DNA from: Rhodococcus qingshengii
Lineage (GTDB): Bacteria > Actinomycetota > Actinomycetes > Mycobacteriales > Mycobacteriaceae
Length of the DNA stretch: 64,000 nucleotides
Assembly (NCBI RefSeq): GCF_021025955.1
Contig: NZ_JAJNCL010000003.1
Span: 372,001-436,000, forward strand
Direction of reading: 5' to 3'
Part shown: positions 52,788 through 61,877 of the stretch, piece after piece
How positions within the stretch are numbered: position 1 is the first letter of the stretch
How the letters are laid out: every line of letters starts with the position of its first letter
Made by a program: the position numbers and the translations under genes
The notes under the pieces: model-generated
What the model was told of the DNA's origin: nothing
The model's input: the letters and a program-made list of their open reading frames with translations, nothing else
Databases searched by the model: none

Positions 52788-52832
52788 CCAGATTGATTAG
52801 TGCAGCAACTATTATCGCACTAATCAATCTGG
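52788..52832. promoter_or_regulatory. 16-bp inverted repeat, marR operator or ctaD terminator
   Basis: CCAGATTGATTAGTGC (52788-52803) pairs perfectly with GCACTAATCAATCTGG (52817-52832) around 13 bases. The right arm contains the ctaD stop codon (52820-52822). On the minus strand TATTAT lies 7 bases before the marR start, so it can also be a MarR operator over its own promoter. Confidence 0.6.
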
Positions 52833-54574
52833 CGACGATCGTCACTCGCCTCCAACGTCGACGTGGGTTGCCCGGTGAGACCCACGTGCGCTTCCGCCCT
52901 CATGCGCTCCACCATGTGCGGGTAGTGCAACTCGAACGCCGGACGCTCGCTACGGATGCGCGGCAACTCGGTGAAGTTGTGACGCGGCGGCGGGCAGGTG
53001 GTCGCCCACTCCAGCGAGTTTCCGTAGCCCCATGGATCGTCGACGGTGACAACTTCGCCGTAGCGGTAACTCTTGAAGACGTTCCAGATGAACGGGAGCG
53101 TCGAGGCACCGAGTACGAAGGCGAAGATCGTGGACACCGAGTTCAGAACCGTGAATCCGTCCGAGGGCAGGTAGTCGGCGTAACGGCGCGGCATCCCCTC
53201 GCCACCGAGCCAGTGCTGGACGAGGAACGTGCCGTGGAAACCGACGAACGTGGTCCAGAAGTGCCACTTGCCGAGGCGCTCGTCCATCATGCGACCGGTC
53301 ATCTTCGGGAACCAGAAGTAGATACCGGCGTACGTGGCGAACACGACCGTACCGAAGACGACGTAGTGGAAGTGGGCGACGACAAAATAGGTGTCGGTGA
53401 CGTGGAAGTCGATCGGCGGGCTCGCGAGGATGACGCCAGACAGACCGCCGAAGAGGAAGGTGATCAGGAAGCCGACCGAGAACAGCATCGGCGACTCGAA
53501 GGTCAATTGCCCCTTCCACATCGTGCCGATCCAGTTGAAGATCTTCACACCTGTCGGCACGGCGATCAGGAACGTCATGAACGAGAAGTACGGCAGGAGA
53601 ACAGCACCCGTCGCGTACATGTGGTGAGCCCACACCGCGATCGACAGAGCTGAGATCGCCAGTGTCGCGTACACCAGGCCGGTGTATCCGAAGATCGGCT
53701 TACGGCTGAAGACCGGGAAGATCTCCGAGACGATGCCGAAGAACGGCAGCGCGATGATGTACACCTCGGGGTGACCGAAGAACCAGAACAGGTGCTGCCA
53801 CAACAGAACTCCACCCGATGCCGGGTCGAAGATGTGGCCACCGAGATGGCGGTCGACGAACAGACCCATGAATGCAGCGGTCAGCAGCGGGAACGCCATC
53901 AAGATCAGAATGCTGGTGATGAAGATATTCCACGTGAAGATCGACATCCGGAACATCGTCATGCCTGGTGCGCGCAAACAGATCACCGTGGTGATCATGT
54001 TGACCGCACCGAGAATGGTGCCGAGACCGCCTACTGTCAGGCCGAATACCCACAGGTCGGCTCCGACGCCGGGACTGTGCACGGCACCCGACAGTGGGGT
54101 GTACGCAGTCCAACCGAAGTCGGCAGCGCCGCCCGGCGTGAGGAATCCGCCGAGAACGATGAGCCCACCAAAAGTGAAGAGCCAGAATCCGAATGCGTTC
54201 AAACGCGGGAACGCCACGTCCGGGGCACCGATTTGCAGCGGAAGTATGTAGTTCGCAAAACCGAAAACGACGGGCGTCGCGTAGAGCAGCAACATGATCG
54301 TGCCGTGCATGGTGAACAACTGGTTGAACTGCTCGTTCGAGAGGAACTGCATTCCGGGGACAGCCAGTTCCGCACGCATGAACAGGGCCATCAGGCCGCC
54401 GATCAGGAAGAACACGAAAGCCGTGATCATGTACATGATCCCGATCTTCTTGTGATCGGTGGTCTTGATCATGTCGAACATCCACGATCCCTTGGGATCA
54501 CGGCGCTTCGGGTACGGCCGCTCCGGAATCGGCTCCAACTCTCCGGTCCGCTCGTCCGGCACCGTTGTTGTCAT
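52820..54574 (-). CDS. ctaD: Cytochrome c oxidase subunit I
   Basis: 584 residues from [15 protein letters not shown] at 54574. Twelve helices with the haem and Cu_B histidines in [30 protein letters not shown] and [11 protein letters not shown], the last two holding the HH pair and HFHY. Aerobic aa3 terminal oxidase. Subunits ctaC, ctaE and ctaF are not adjacent, as is usual in actinobacteria, where ctaD stands alone. The window shows a clear stop inside an inverted repeat. Confidence 0.96.
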   Translation of the reverse strand: MTTTVPDERTGELEPIPERPYPKRRDPKGSWMFDMIKTTDHKKIGIMYMITAFVFFLIGGLMALFMRAELAVPGMQFLSNEQFNQLFTMHGTIMLLLYATPVVFGFANYILPLQIGAPDVAFPRLNAFGFWLFTFGGLIVLGGFLTPGGAADFGWTAYTPLSGAVHSPGVGADLWVFGLTVGGLGTILGAVNMITTVICLRAPGMTMFRMSIFTWNIFITSILILMAFPLLTAAFMGLFVDRHLGGHIFDPASGGVLLWQHLFWFFGHPEVYIIALPFFGIVSEIFPVFSRKPIFGYTGLVYATLAISALSIAVWAHHMYATGAVLLPYFSFMTFLIAVPTGVKIFNWIGTMWKGQLTFESPMLFSVGFLITFLFGGLSGVILASPPIDFHVTDTYFVVAHFHYVVFGTVVFATYAGIYFWFPKMTGRMMDERLGKWHFWTTFVGFHGTFLVQHWLGGEGMPRRYADYLPSDGFTVLNSVSTIFAFVLGASTLPFIWNVFKSYRYGEVVTVDDPWGYGNSLEWATTCPPPRHNFTELPRIRSERPAFELHYPHMVERMRAEAHVGLTGQPTSTLEASDDRRQID

Positions 54575-54777
54575 GCTCGCGCGTCCTCTTTCGTGCTCGA
54601 TACCGCCCTCAAGAACTTTCCGCACGACCATATCGCATGTTAATAGTTAATGCACAAACTAAGTTCGGCCGATGTAGGCATCGATCGAAAACCGAACGTA
54701 CGCAAGCTTTTGCAAATTTCTGCGAGACAAACTCGTGCAGCGGAATAGGTCGAGTACCGGCCGCGTTGAACAAACCC

Positions 54778-55929
54778 GTGACTCTTCCCGACACATCGAC
54801 AGCACCCGAGGCCTCCGCGTTGCGCGGCCTCTTCGAGCCTTTCGAGGTCAAATCACTCTCGTTGCGCAACCGTTTTGCGATGGCCCCGATGACTCGCGCC
54901 TTCTCTCCTGACGGAATCCCCGGCGCCGACGTGGCCGAGTACTACCGTCGTCGCGCAGCGGGCGGGGTCGGCCTGATCATCACGGAAGGCACCTACATCC
55001 CGGACCCGGCAGCCGGCCCGCACACTCGGGTACCGCGCATCTACGGTGATTCGAGCCTGGGCGGCTGGAAGTCCGTAGTCGACGCAGTCCACGCCGAGGG
55101 TGGATCGATCATTCCTCAGCTGTGGCACCTCGGAGTCGAGCGCGGCGAGAACTCGCGCTTGAACCCCGCGGTCGAAACCGTCAGCCCCTCCGGCCTGGCG
55201 CTGGACGGCACCCGTCTGGGACGCGAATTCAGCACGTCGGATCTCGACACTTTGAAGCAGGCATGGGTGGACGCCGCCCTCAACGCGAAGAACACCGGTT
55301 TCGACGGTCTCGAGTTGCACGGAGCGCACGGCTACCTGCTCGACGAATTCCTGTGGGCCGGAACCAATGTCCGCACCGATGAATACGGCGGATCACTGGA
55401 AGCCCGCACCCGCTTCCCTGCCGAGGTCGTTGCCGCAATCCGAGAGGCTGTCGGAAACGAGTTCGCGATCGTCTACCGATTCTCGCAGTGGAAGTCCGGC
55501 CAGTACGACGCCCGTATCGCCCAGAGCCCGGCAGAGCTCGGCCGCATCCTCACTCCCCTGGTCGACGCCGGCGTCGACGTCCTGCATCCGTCGACGAGGC
55601 GTCATTGGGAACCGGCGTTCGCTGAACTCGAAGGTGAAGACGGCAAGCTCGGCCTCGCCGGTTGGACCAAGAAGCTGACCGGGTTGCCGACCATCACCGT
55701 CGGTTCGGTCGGACTCGATTCCGTGTTCACGACGGCATTCACCGGCGACGCTGCATCTGCTGTCACCGGGCTGGAGCGTCTCGAAGCTCAGTACGAGAGG
55801 GGTGAATTCGACATGGTTGCCATCGGACGCGCGCTGCTCGCCGATCCCGAGTGGGTCGACAAGCTCCGCACCGGACGCACAGATGAGCACATCGCATTCA
55901 CTGCAGAACATCGCACGCACCTGAACTGA
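54778..55929 (+). CDS. NADH:flavin oxidoreductase, Old Yellow Enzyme type
   Basis: 383 residues from the GTG at 54778 (MTLPDTSTAPEAS); a TTG at 54766 is an alternative and neither has a strong RBS. FMN-binding TIM barrel: LFEPFEVKSLSLRNRFAMAP, YYRRRAAGGVGLIITEGTYI, the substrate-binding HGAHGYLLDEFLW and a C-terminal FDMVAIGRALLADPEW. Reduces activated alkenes with NAD(P)H. Ended by a strong hairpin at 55943-55974. Divergent from ctaD across 203 bp. Confidence 0.9.
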   Translation: MTLPDTSTAPEASALRGLFEPFEVKSLSLRNRFAMAPMTRAFSPDGIPGADVAEYYRRRAAGGVGLIITEGTYIPDPAAGPHTRVPRIYGDSSLGGWKSVVDAVHAEGGSIIPQLWHLGVERGENSRLNPAVETVSPSGLALDGTRLGREFSTSDLDTLKQAWVDAALNAKNTGFDGLELHGAHGYLLDEFLWAGTNVRTDEYGGSLEARTRFPAEVVAAIREAVGNEFAIVYRFSQWKSGQYDARIAQSPAELGRILTPLVDAGVDVLHPSTRRHWEPAFAELEGEDGKLGLAGWTKKLTGLPTITVGSVGLDSVFTTAFTGDAASAVTGLERLEAQYERGEFDMVAIGRALLADPEWVDKLRTGRTDEHIAFTAEHRTHLN

Positions 55930-55942
55930 CCTCGAACGACAG

Positions 55943-55974
55943 AACGGCACTCCCGCGATTGCGGGAGTGCCGTT
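55943..55974. terminator. Strong intrinsic terminator, 14-bp stem
   Basis: AACGGCACTCCCGC and GCGGGAGTGCCGTT pair perfectly around GATT, and a TTTG run follows. It lies between the convergent Old Yellow Enzyme and aldo-keto reductase genes and can end both. Confidence 0.9.
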
Positions 55975-55993
55975 TGTGGGTCTACCGGAAGCT

Positions 55994-56842
55994 CTAGCTG
56001 CCGAGCGTGACCGGGTCGGGGCCGATGCGGCCGGCCGCGTCGTCGAGAGCACCGATCGCGTTGATCTGTTCCGGCGTCAATTCGAATCCGAAGACATCGA
56101 AGTTGGCGGCGATACGTTCGGGGGTCACCGACTTCGGAATCACCACGTTTCCGATCTGCAGGTGCCAGCGAATGATCACCTGAGCCGCGGTGACGCCATG
56201 AGCATCGGCGATAGCGGTGATGACGGGGTCACCGAGAACAGTTCCTTGGCCGAGCGGGCTCCACGCTTCCGTCGCAATTCCCTTGCCGGTGTGGAAGGCG
56301 CGCAGTTCGGCTTGGTTGAACTTGGGGTGAAGCTCGATCTGGTTGAGGACCGGCACCTCACCGGTTTCACCGATGACACGCTCGAGGTTCTCGATGGTGA
56401 AGTTGGAGACACCGATGGAACGAACCCGTCCGTCCGCCTTGAGCTTCTGGAATGCCTTGAAGGTCTCGACGTACAGGTCCTTGGACGGAACCGGCCAGTG
56501 GATCAGGTACAGATCGAGGTAGTCGAGACCCAACTTGTCGAGACTGGCGTCGAATGCGGCAAGCGTCGAGTCGTAGCCCTGGTCGTCGTTCCACAATTTT
56601 GTCGTGATGTACAGGTCTTCGCGGGCGATGCCGGATTCGGAGATCGCGCGGCCGACGCCCACCTCGTTGCCGTAGATCTTGGCGGTGTCGATACTGCGGT
56701 AGCCGGTCTGCAGGGCGGTGGAGACGGCTTCCTGCGTTTCGTCGTCCGGAACCTGGAACACACCGAATCCCAGTGCGGGGATCGTCTTACCGTCGTTCAG
56801 AACAATTGTCGGTACGGAGGTCACATCGTTGGTTTCGGTCAT
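55994..56842 (-). CDS. Aldo/keto reductase
   Basis: 282 residues from MTETNDVTSVPTI at 56842. The AKR tetrad is D52, Y57, K82 and H115 in DTAKIYGNE, TTKLWNDDQG and YLIHWP, then an NADPH site near IPKSVTPERI. Reduces aldehydes or ketones. A close paralogue (59434-60273) lies 2.6 kb away, and about half of the residues match by eye, including IYGNE and TTKLWNDDQG. Confidence 0.93.
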   Translation of the reverse strand: MTETNDVTSVPTIVLNDGKTIPALGFGVFQVPDDETQEAVSTALQTGYRSIDTAKIYGNEVGVGRAISESGIAREDLYITTKLWNDDQGYDSTLAAFDASLDKLGLDYLDLYLIHWPVPSKDLYVETFKAFQKLKADGRVRSIGVSNFTIENLERVIGETGEVPVLNQIELHPKFNQAELRAFHTGKGIATEAWSPLGQGTVLGDPVITAIADAHGVTAAQVIIRWHLQIGNVVIPKSVTPERIAANFDVFGFELTPEQINAIGALDDAAGRIGPDPVTLGS

Positions 56843-56972
56843 ATTCGGAACCAACGCGGCAGAGCATGGAGGCATTCCCCGCCGAACCTCCGGGCAGCGC
56901 CCTTGTACCGCCCGAAATGCCGGTCTACCTTGGAAGACAAGTATTGGAATCGCCTCGAGAAAAGAGAGAGCG

Positions 56973-57569
56973 ATGAATCTTTCATATCGTCTCGCCTACA
57001 AGGTCGGCGTCACTCCGTGGGAGCACACCGGGCATGGGTTCGACGCTCAACTGGCCGGACTCCTGGACGAAATTTCCGTTCCGGAAGGCGGCCGTGCCCT
57101 CGATATCGGCTGCGGCACCGGACGCCATTCCATCGAGCTGGCGCAACGCGGTTGGCACGTCACCGGCGTCGATGCCGAGCAGGAACCGTTGGACAAAGCG
57201 CGCATACATGCACGTGAAGCCCACGTCGACGTCCGGTTTCTCCACGAGGACGCGGCAGACCTGCACATAGCCGTCGACGGTGGGCACATGCTGGTGCTCG
57301 ACATCGGCTGCTTTCACGGGCTCACCGATCATCAACGACGGGACTACGGGAGGTCGGTCAACGCGATCACCGCACCGGGAGCGTCCATGGTGATGTTCGC
57401 ATTCGGGCCAGGTCACCGTTGGCCGATGCCACATGGCGTCTCCGAGGAGGACGTCATGCGAGCATTCGATGGTTGGTCGATGGCCTCGAGTACGGCCGCC
57501 GACGTGAGTGAATCGCCACTTCCGGTCCGTGCGGCGCATCCGTGCTGGTATCACCTGGTTCGGGACTGA
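56973..57569 (+). CDS. SAM-dependent methyltransferase
   Basis: 198 residues. Class I Rossmann motif ALDIGCGTGRHS (42-53), acidic VTGVDAEQEPL and motif-III region LVLDIGCFHGL. Substrate unknown; the N-terminal VTPWEHTGHG is common in small-molecule methyltransferases. A long hairpin follows it, so transcription probably ends before the ABC-F gene. Confidence 0.88.
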   Translation: MNLSYRLAYKVGVTPWEHTGHGFDAQLAGLLDEISVPEGGRALDIGCGTGRHSIELAQRGWHVTGVDAEQEPLDKARIHAREAHVDVRFLHEDAADLHIAVDGGHMLVLDIGCFHGLTDHQRRDYGRSVNAITAPGASMVMFAFGPGHRWPMPHGVSEEDVMRAFDGWSMASSTAADVSESPLPVRAAHPCWYHLVRD

Positions 57570-57571
57570 CT

Positions 57572-57617
57572 GCTGTGCGCCTTTATTAACAGCCCGCGGT
57601 TAACAAAGGCGCACAGC
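57572..57617 (+). terminator. 19-bp hairpin after methyltransferase gene
   Basis: Arms 57572-57590 (GCTGTGCGCCTTTATTAAC) and 57599-57617 pair with one mismatch around AGCCCGCG. The right arm is repeated just downstream (57622-57641), so an alternative pairing exists. It sits between the methyltransferase and ABC-F genes. Confidence 0.7.
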
Positions 57618-57621
57618 ACCG

Positions 57622-57641
57622 ATTAACACTGGCGCACAGCA
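57622..57641 (+). repeat. Third copy of hairpin arm before ABC-F gene
   Basis: TTAACACTGGCGCACAGC repeats most of the right arm of the upstream hairpin, 24 bases later. GGCGCACAGC is shared by both, and each could pair with GCTGTGCGCC at 57572-57581. The GTG of the ABC-F gene follows 15 bases downstream. Confidence 0.6.
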
Positions 57642-57658
57642 CCGGGGATACTTCTCGG

Positions 57659-59290
57659 GTGACTGCAACACTGCGCATCAGCGGCCTCTCTGCTTCCCGG
57701 GGAGAACGCACCCTGTTCTCCGACCTCGATCTGACGGTGGCGCCCGGCGACGTCATCGGCCTCGTCGGGGCGAATGGCGCCGGCAAGTCGACGCTTCTCA
57801 CTGCACTGGCCGGAATCGGAACCGCCGACGTCGAGGGTTCGATCATCCTCAGCCCGCCAGACGCTGCGGTGGGTTACCTCGCGCAGGAACCCGACCGCAT
57901 CGAGGGCGAGACCGTCCTCGAGTTCCTCGGCCGACGCACCGGGGTCGCGCACGCCGAGGCGGTTATGAACACCGCGGCCGAAACGCTGGCTGAAGCCGAA
58001 GAGGATCTGTACTCCCCGGCGCTCGAACGCTGGCTCGCGCTGGGCGGCGCCGATCTGTTCGAGCGCGCCGAGAAGGTAGTCGAAGAACTCGGACTTGGCG
58101 TATCCCTCGACGCTCACATGACGGCATTGTCCGGCGGTCAGGCCGCACGCGCCGGCCTCGCGTCGCTGCTGCTTTCGCGCTACGACATTCTCCTGTTGGA
58201 CGAGCCCACCAACGATCTCGACCTGCGGGGTCTCGAGCAGTTGGAACGATTTGTCGCCGAGACCCGAGCGGCGTTGGTCGTCGTGAGCCACGATCGCGAG
58301 TTCCTCTCGCGCACCGTCACGGGGATCGTGGAACTCGATCTGGCACAACAGGATATCGCCGTATACGACGGCGGCTACGAGTCGTACCTCGCCGAACGTG
58401 AGATAGCCCGCCAGCATGCACGCGAGGCCTTCGAGGAATATGCCGGCACCCGCTCCGATCTCGAAGATCGCGCGCAGATGCAGCGCAACTGGATGGAACA
58501 CGGCGTCCGGAACGCGCGTCGTAAGGCCAAGGACAACGACAAGATCGGACGCGGATTGCGGACCGAGTCTACGGAGAAGCAAGCCGCGAAGGCCCGCCAG
58601 ACTCAACGCCGCATCGAGCGACTCGAAGTGGTCGAGGAACCGCGCAAAGAGTGGGAACTTCGTATGGAGATCGCGGCAGCTCCGCGGTCCGGTTCCGTTG
58701 TCGCAACCACGAACGGCGCCAAGGTGACGCGCGGTCAGTTCACGTTCGGTCCGGTTACGACGCAGATCGACTGGGGTGATCGAATTCTCGTCACGGGCGC
58801 GAACGGTGCCGGCAAGACCACCCTCCTGAACGTCCTGCTCGGCAGACTCGTCCCGGACGAGGGCATCGCATCTTTGGGTTCAGGTGTCGCGATCGGTGAG
58901 ATCGATCAGGCGCGCGGATTGTTCGAAGGCGATCAACCAGTAGTCGAGGCCTTCGGTGCTCAGGTACCGGATTGGCCCGATGCCGATGTCCGCACTCTCC
59001 TCGCCAAGTTCAGCCTGCGTGGACACCATGTGCTCAGATCTGCCGCTTCACTTTCCCCCGGCGAAAGAACAAGGGCTGCACTGGCTTTACTCCAGGCCCG
59101 CGGCGTGAATCTACTGGTACTGGACGAGCCGACGAACCACCTCGACCTTCCGGCGATCGAACAACTCGAGCAGGCGATGGAGTCGTTCGAGGGAACCCTC
59201 CTCCTCGTCACTCACGATCGACGCATGCTCCAATCCACCCGCAGCACGCGCCGGTGGCGGATGGAGAACGGACAACTCTTCGAGGAGTAG
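57659..59290 (+). CDS. ABC-F ATPase (ribosome-associated)
   Basis: 543 residues, GTG start. Two ATP-binding halves: GANGAGKSTLL with LSGGQAARAGLASL and LLLDEPTNDLDL, then GANGAGKTTLL with LSPGERTRAALALL and LVLDEPTNHLDL. A charged linker of about 80 residues (RNARRKAKDNDKIGRGL) lies between them, and there are no membrane helices. ABC-F proteins act on the ribosome and some give antibiotic resistance; the subclass is not clear from sequence. Unusual leader: arm repeats that could form exclusive hairpins. Confidence 0.93.
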   Translation: MTATLRISGLSASRGERTLFSDLDLTVAPGDVIGLVGANGAGKSTLLTALAGIGTADVEGSIILSPPDAAVGYLAQEPDRIEGETVLEFLGRRTGVAHAEAVMNTAAETLAEAEEDLYSPALERWLALGGADLFERAEKVVEELGLGVSLDAHMTALSGGQAARAGLASLLLSRYDILLLDEPTNDLDLRGLEQLERFVAETRAALVVVSHDREFLSRTVTGIVELDLAQQDIAVYDGGYESYLAEREIARQHAREAFEEYAGTRSDLEDRAQMQRNWMEHGVRNARRKAKDNDKIGRGLRTESTEKQAAKARQTQRRIERLEVVEEPRKEWELRMEIAAAPRSGSVVATTNGAKVTRGQFTFGPVTTQIDWGDRILVTGANGAGKTTLLNVLLGRLVPDEGIASLGSGVAIGEIDQARGLFEGDQPVVEAFGAQVPDWPDADVRTLLAKFSLRGHHVLRSAASLSPGERTRAALALLQARGVNLLVLDEPTNHLDLPAIEQLEQAMESFEGTLLLVTHDRRMLQSTRSTRRWRMENGQLFEE

Positions 59291-59323
59291 CCAACGGCGC
59301 TGCTTGCGCAGACAACCCGCGTG

Positions 59324-59357
59324 TGCAACTATTTATCAGGCGCACGCAATAGTTGCA
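59324..59357. terminator. 10-bp hairpin after ABC-F gene
   Basis: TGCAACTATT (59324-59333) and AATAGTTGCA (59348-59357) are perfect complements. Pairing extends outward with mismatches into GCGTG/CATGCGC. It lies 33 bases after the ABC-F stop, before the second aldo-keto reductase. Confidence 0.6.
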
Positions 59358-59433
59358 TGCGCGGCGTAGGTGGTTCACTGGCGACACGATCCCCGGTCGG
59401 ACCGCCACACACAGTCCTGAAAGGCGCCCTTCA

Positions 59434-60273
59434 ATGTTGTCGATCCCCGACCGCACACTGACTCACGGAACCACCGGCGAACCGATCACCATCCCGCAAC
59501 TCGGGTACGGCGTTTTCCAGGTACCGGACGCCCAGACCGAAGAGGTCACTGCCACCGCTCTCGAGATCGGTTACCGCCACATCGACACGGCCGCGATCTA
59601 CGGAAACGAGGCCGGGGTCGGCCGCGCCATCGCAGCTTCGGATATTTCGAGGTCAGAGCTGTTTGTCACCACCAAGCTGTGGAATGACGATCAAGGCCAC
59701 GACCGAGCGCTCGCCGCATTCGACTCGAGCCTCGACAAGCTCGGCCTCGACTACGTCGATCTGTATCTGATCCACTGGCCGGCGCCGGCAAAGGGTCTGT
59801 TCGTGGAGACCTGGGCCGCTTTCGAAGAGATTCTCGCCTCCGGCCGCACCCGGGCGATCGGTGTGTCCAACTTCCTGCCCGAGCACCTCGAACTGCTGGC
59901 CCAGCACAGCGCGACCACCCCGGCCGTGAACCAGATCGAATTGCACCCCAGACTGCACCAGCGCACTTCACGGGAGTACGCCCAGAGCCGCGGCATCGAA
60001 ATCGAGGCTTGGAGCCCATTAGGACAGGGAACCATCCTCGACGACCCGACCATCGGGAAAATTGCTGCCGCACACGGCAAGAGCCCTGCACAGATCATTC
60101 TGCGTTGGCATCTCGAACAGGGACATACCGTTCTGTCGAAGTCGGTCACGCTTGCCCGCATGCGCGAGAACGCCGCGATCTTCGACTTCGCACTCGATGC
60201 CGACCAGTCAGCTGCCATCGCAGCGTTGAACACCGACAGCCGTGTCGGACCCGATCCACTCGAATTGAACTGA
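59434..60273 (+). CDS. Aldo/keto reductase, second paralogue
   Basis: 279 residues from MLSIPDRTLTHGTT at 59434. AKR tetrad D51, Y56, K81 and H114 in DTAAIYGNE, TTKLWNDDQG and YLIHWP. An NADPH site, LSKSVTLARMRENAAI, follows. Close to the reductase at 55994-56842 in length and motif spacing, so a likely duplication. Single gene, ending 12 bases before a convergent TetR gene. Confidence 0.93.
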   Translation: MLSIPDRTLTHGTTGEPITIPQLGYGVFQVPDAQTEEVTATALEIGYRHIDTAAIYGNEAGVGRAIAASDISRSELFVTTKLWNDDQGHDRALAAFDSSLDKLGLDYVDLYLIHWPAPAKGLFVETWAAFEEILASGRTRAIGVSNFLPEHLELLAQHSATTPAVNQIELHPRLHQRTSREYAQSRGIEIEAWSPLGQGTILDDPTIGKIAAAHGKSPAQIILRWHLEQGHTVLSKSVTLARMRENAAIFDFALDADQSAAIAALNTDSRVGPDPLELN

Positions 60274-60285
60274 ATCGAAACGACT

Positions 60286-60861
60286 TCAGAGACTCTCGTG
60301 CGGAGCCAACGTCAGCAGAACCGAATCGACAGCCTGCTCAGCCAGGAGCGCGTCCAGCGGTAAGTGACGGAACAACGCTCGGTAATAGATCGGGGACGCC
60401 AAGGCGTCCAGGACGAAGTCCAGGTCGAAGTCGCTCCGAATGTCGCCGCGTAGACGCGCCGATTCCAGCACTGCCGCAGTGGAATCGCGTCGCGGCTGAA
60501 AGAATGCCGACTGGAAATCCCGCGCCAATTCCTGGTCCGCAGCCAGATCCGCGACCAACGCGGGCAGTATCCGACCAACTACCGTTTCGCTCAGTCCCAC
60601 AACCAATGTCGTGATGCCGGCGACCAGGTCTGCCCTGAGATCGCCGGTGTCCGGCGTCGGATCGGTACCGATATGCGCCACGACGATGTCCACCACCAGA
60701 TGCCGCTTGGACTGCCATCTCCGGTAGATGGCGGGGCGATGTACACCCGCCCTCGTAGCCACCGATCCGATCGACAGCTCCGCATACCCGTTCTCCCCCA
60801 ACAATTCCAGGGTCGCGGACAGTACTGCATCGTCGATCCGCTCGTCGCGGGCGCGCACCAT
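60286..60861 (-). CDS. TetR-family regulator, VOC-linked
   Basis: 191 residues. HTH ELSIGSVATRAGVHRPAIYR at about 29-48, then RWQSKRHLVVDIV. Its ATG abuts the stop of the upstream VOC gene, so the pair is one operon. A palindrome before the VOC gene (61282-61300) is its probable operator, giving autoregulation. Ligand unknown. Confidence 0.9.
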   Translation of the reverse strand: MVRARDERIDDAVLSATLELLGENGYAELSIGSVATRAGVHRPAIYRRWQSKRHLVVDIVVAHIGTDPTPDTGDLRADLVAGITTLVVGLSETVVGRILPALVADLAADQELARDFQSAFFQPRRDSTAAVLESARLRGDIRSDFDLDFVLDALASPIYYRALFRHLPLDALLAEQAVDSVLLTLAPHESL

Positions 60862-61275
60862 CTACAGCACCGGTCGCGGCATGAGCACCAGCCGCCAGCC
60901 GTCAGGGTCTTCGAAAGTCATTCCCGCATTCTCCTCCCAGTACGGATTCTCGGCTTCGACGGGTTCGTGCCCCGCCTCACCCAGTCGCTGAACCACCTCG
61001 TACATCGCCGACTCGCCGGCAAAGTAGAGCACCAACAAATTGTCCTGCGTCGGCGCCGGGCACGGGCTCCCGTCTTCGTGGGTCGTGAATTCGAGGTGAT
61101 AGTTCGCATCCGGCAACCCCAGCATGATCCCGTCGTAGCCGGCGTGTCCGGAAAACCGGTACAGCTCCGGCAACCCCAGGCAGTCGCGATAGAACGCAAT
61201 CACGTCGTCGAGTCGATCGGTGGGTCGCGCTACGCGCACTTGCACCACTGCGAGGTCGTTCGGCCAAGTTGTCAT
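60862..61275 (-). CDS. VOC (glyoxalase/bleomycin) family protein
   Basis: 137 residues from MTTWPNDLAVVQV at 61275. Two babbb modules: VRVARPTDRLDDVIAFYRDC, GYDGIMLGLPDANYHLEFTT and TFEDPDGWRLVLMPRP. Metal-ligand positions include His and Glu in HLEF and the C-terminal DPDGW loop. Might bind or modify a drug-like molecule. Co-transcribed with a TetR regulator. Confidence 0.88.
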   Translation of the reverse strand: MTTWPNDLAVVQVRVARPTDRLDDVIAFYRDCLGLPELYRFSGHAGYDGIMLGLPDANYHLEFTTHEDGSPCPAPTQDNLLVLYFAGESAMYEVVQRLGEAGHEPVEAENPYWEENAGMTFEDPDGWRLVLMPRPVL

Positions 61276-61281
61276 ATCCAA

Positions 61282-61300
61282 ACGGTACAGTACGTACCGT
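61282..61300. promoter_or_regulatory. TetR-type operator palindrome
   Basis: ACGGTAC-N5-GTACCGT, perfect 7-bp arms, 6 bases before the VOC start. It overlaps the -10 region of the VOC-TetR operon. Confidence 0.6.
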
Positions 61301-61351
61301 AACATTTCGAGCACAGGCCCGGCCGCCCCTCCACAGCCGACCTCGCGAGGC

Positions 61352-61771
61352 CTACAAACGATCATTCTCCGGAAACGCCGCCTTGGGCATGAACTTCGGC
61401 CTGGCGAACAACACCGACAGCTTGGTGGGCTGCGACTCCACCGGGCGATCGGACCGGTACAACAACGCCTGCTGCGGGGTGCTCACCCATTCACTGGCGA
61501 AGATCTCACCGAGGCGCGAAACCGGCACGTGCGACCCGTCCTCGAGTCGAACGGTGACGTCACCCGCGGTGTCCGATTGGCCGTAGACGACCCACCATGA
61601 CTCACCTTCGACATCCCCCGGAGTGTGCTGACCGATACCGAGGACGGCACCTTTCTCCATCGGATCGCGCCAGAGCGGTTCGCGCCCTTGCGGTCCCACG
61701 CTGTAGCTACCGTCCTCGCGCACCTGCACGACCAGGCGGGACTTCTCGAGCACCAACTGGTCGACCACCAT
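61352..61771 (-). CDS. Hypothetical protein, 139 residues
   Basis: Soluble, beta-rich look (VVQVREDGSYSVGPQGREPL, SWWVVYGQSDTAGDVTVRLE) with no known motif. Ends in FPENDRL. No family recognised. It is separated from the VOC gene by a 76-bp gap that includes an operator for the VOC-TetR pair, and the two genes are on the same strand. Confidence 0.65.
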   Translation of the reverse strand: MVVDQLVLEKSRLVVQVREDGSYSVGPQGREPLWRDPMEKGAVLGIGQHTPGDVEGESWWVVYGQSDTAGDVTVRLEDGSHVPVSRLGEIFASEWVSTPQQALLYRSDRPVESQPTKLSVLFARPKFMPKAAFPENDRL

Positions 61772-61838
61772 GTGAAGCCCCTTCCATTGCCCGAACCTTA
61801 TCCGCCGGCATCACCCAGAAGCGGGACAATCGCGGTTC

Positions 61839-61869
61839 GTGTTGACAAACTGTTGGGTTTTTACAACAC
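61839..61869 (+). promoter_or_regulatory. Promoter and dyad before XRE gene
   Basis: TTGACA (61843-61848) is a good -35, followed by a TACAAC element (61862-61867). GTGTTG and CAACAC (61839-61844, 61864-61869) form a dyad over it. A start codon follows at 61878, so the transcript may be almost leaderless. The dyad may be a site for the XRE protein itself. Confidence 0.5.
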
Positions 61870-61877
61870 TTTGATGC

